Both the position numbers and the translations under genes were made by a program. 6,442 nt of DNA from Roseitalea sp964606055 (GTDB lineage: Bacteria > Pseudomonadota > Alphaproteobacteria > Rhizobiales > Rhizobiaceae), in contig CAZSFA010000158.1 in NCBI GenBank assembly GCA_964606055.1, forward strand, positions 1 to 6,442. The letters are read 5' to 3'. The notes under the pieces are model-generated. The model searched no databases. It saw nothing but the letters and a program-made list of their open reading frames with translations, and was not told the DNA's origin. Of this stretch, positions 5,736-6,442 are shown piece after piece; positions within the stretch are counted from its first letter, which is position 1, and each line of letters opens with the position of its first letter.

Positions 5736-6442
5736 TTGAAATTTCCAACGCTGATTGGCGCTTCGGCCCTCGCTCTTGCGGCGATGACCGGAACCGCGTT
5801 CGCCGACAACCATACGACCTCGGTCTGCTTGATCACCAAGACAGACACCAACCCGTTCTTCGTGAAGATGCGCGAAGGCGCGGCCGCCAAGGCCGAGGAA
5901 CTGGGCATGTCGCTCAAGGCCTTTGCCGGCAAGGTCGATGGCGACCATGAGACCCAGGTACAGGCGATCGAGACCTGCATCCTGGACGGTGCGAAGGGCA
6001 TCCTGATCGCCGCGTCCGACACCTCTTCGATCGTTCCGGCCGTCCGGCAGGCACGTGACGCCGGCATCCTTGTCATCGCCCTTGATACCCCGCTCGAGCC
6101 GATCGATTCGGCCGACGCCACCTTTGCCACCGACAACTATCTGGCCGGCCTGCTGATCGGCCAGTGGGCAAGGGCGACCATGGGCGACGATGCGGCCAGC
6201 GCCCGGATCGCCACGCTCGATCTCAATGTCAGCCAGCCCACGGTGGACGTGCTGCGCAACCAGGGCTTCCTTGAAGGCTTCGGCGTCGACCTCGCCGATC
6301 CGAACGTCATCGGCGATGAGTCCGATCCGCGCCTTGTCGGCTCGGACGTCACAGATGGCAATGAGGAAGGCGGCCGCAGGGCGATGGAGAACCTGCTTGC
6401 CAGGGATCCGACGATCAACGTCGTTCACACCATCAACGAGCC
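5736..6442 (+). CDS. frcB: Sugar ABC importer periplasmic binding protein, FrcB-like (partial at right edge)
   Basis: Periplasmic binding protein (family with RbsB, type-1 fold) that would deliver a sugar to an ABC importer. The Sinorhizobium FrcB it resembles handles fructose, mannose and ribose. The start is TTG at 5736, with GGAGGAG five bases upstream. It gives a signal peptide with K2, a hydrophobic core at about 5-19 and a cleavage motif AFA (21-23) before D24. The mature part begins with SVCLITKTDTNPFF (29-42), a first-strand and ligand-contact region, followed by ASDTSSIVPAV from 93, ALDTPLEP (115-122), FATDN after it, and VVHTINE (229-235) at the edge. These match my memory of FrcB closely. 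C31 and C81 could form a disulfide, which is inference. About 235 residues are visible of an expected 330-345. The permease and ATPase genes presumably follow outside the window. The divergent ROK gene and the dyad at 5595-5634 suggest local control. Confidence 0.88.
   Translation, partial: MKFPTLIGASALALAAMTGTAFADNHTTSVCLITKTDTNPFFVKMREGAAAKAEELGMSLKAFAGKVDGDHETQVQAIETCILDGAKGILIAASDTSSIVPAVRQARDAGILVIALDTPLEPIDSADATFATDNYLAGLLIGQWARATMGDDAASARIATLDLNVSQPTVDVLRNQGFLEGFGVDLADPNVIGDESDPRLVGSDVTDGNEEGGRRAMENLLARDPTINVVHTINE

Noticed and set aside
5610..6428. Open frame on the - strand (272 codons) across the sugar-binding gene
   Set aside because: The + strand reads as an FrcB-like protein with signal peptide and strong Shine-Dalgarno sequence. 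The opposite frame would also cover the promoter region.

Overview
The window reads as chromosomal DNA from a GC-rich alphaproteobacterium, most likely of the Hyphomicrobiales (rhizobial) type. The codons favour G or C in third position. At the right end a ROK regulator and a fructose-type sugar-binding protein are divergently arranged, closely resembling the frc locus of Sinorhizobium and relatives. I see no tRNA, rRNA, insertion sequence, CRISPR array or phage gene. Genes fill almost the whole window, and no gene-free stretch exceeds about 200 bases.

Left region (1-2516, all + strand): the C-terminal half of a fused, two-domain ABC importer permease of the FbpB/AfuB iron type runs in from the left edge. 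It is followed after 8 bases by a stand-alone PP2C-type Ser/Thr phosphatase, and after 18 more bases by a YdcF/DUF218-family protein. The tight spacing and a Shine-Dalgarno sequence before each gene suggest one operon, in which a membrane importer is co-expressed with a phosphatase and a probable nucleotide or SAM-binding protein. The substrate of the importer cannot be read from this half of the permease.

Middle (2517-4351): a 203-base gap with one palindromic hairpin precedes a single gene for a 513-residue ankyrin-repeat protein with a distinct N-terminal cap. It meets the next gene tail to tail across a 90-base gap with no convincing intrinsic terminator.

Right region (4352-6442): a ROK-family repressor (FrcR-like, - strand) and a periplasmic sugar-binding protein (FrcB-like, + strand, cut by the window end) are divergently transcribed from a 184-base gap. 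This gap holds a clear AT-rich nested dyad of 40 bp at 5595-5634. Each outer arm carries a TTGACA hexamer, one pointing toward each gene, so one bound regulator could control both promoters. Both genes appear to start with TTG. The likely logic is that the ROK protein senses a sugar or sugar phosphate and controls both its own gene and the importer operon that begins with the binding protein.

No clearly new multi-gene system is visible. The items most worth a second look are the nested operator, the importer-PP2C-YdcF gene order, and the ROK protein that lacks the usual zinc-binding cysteines.
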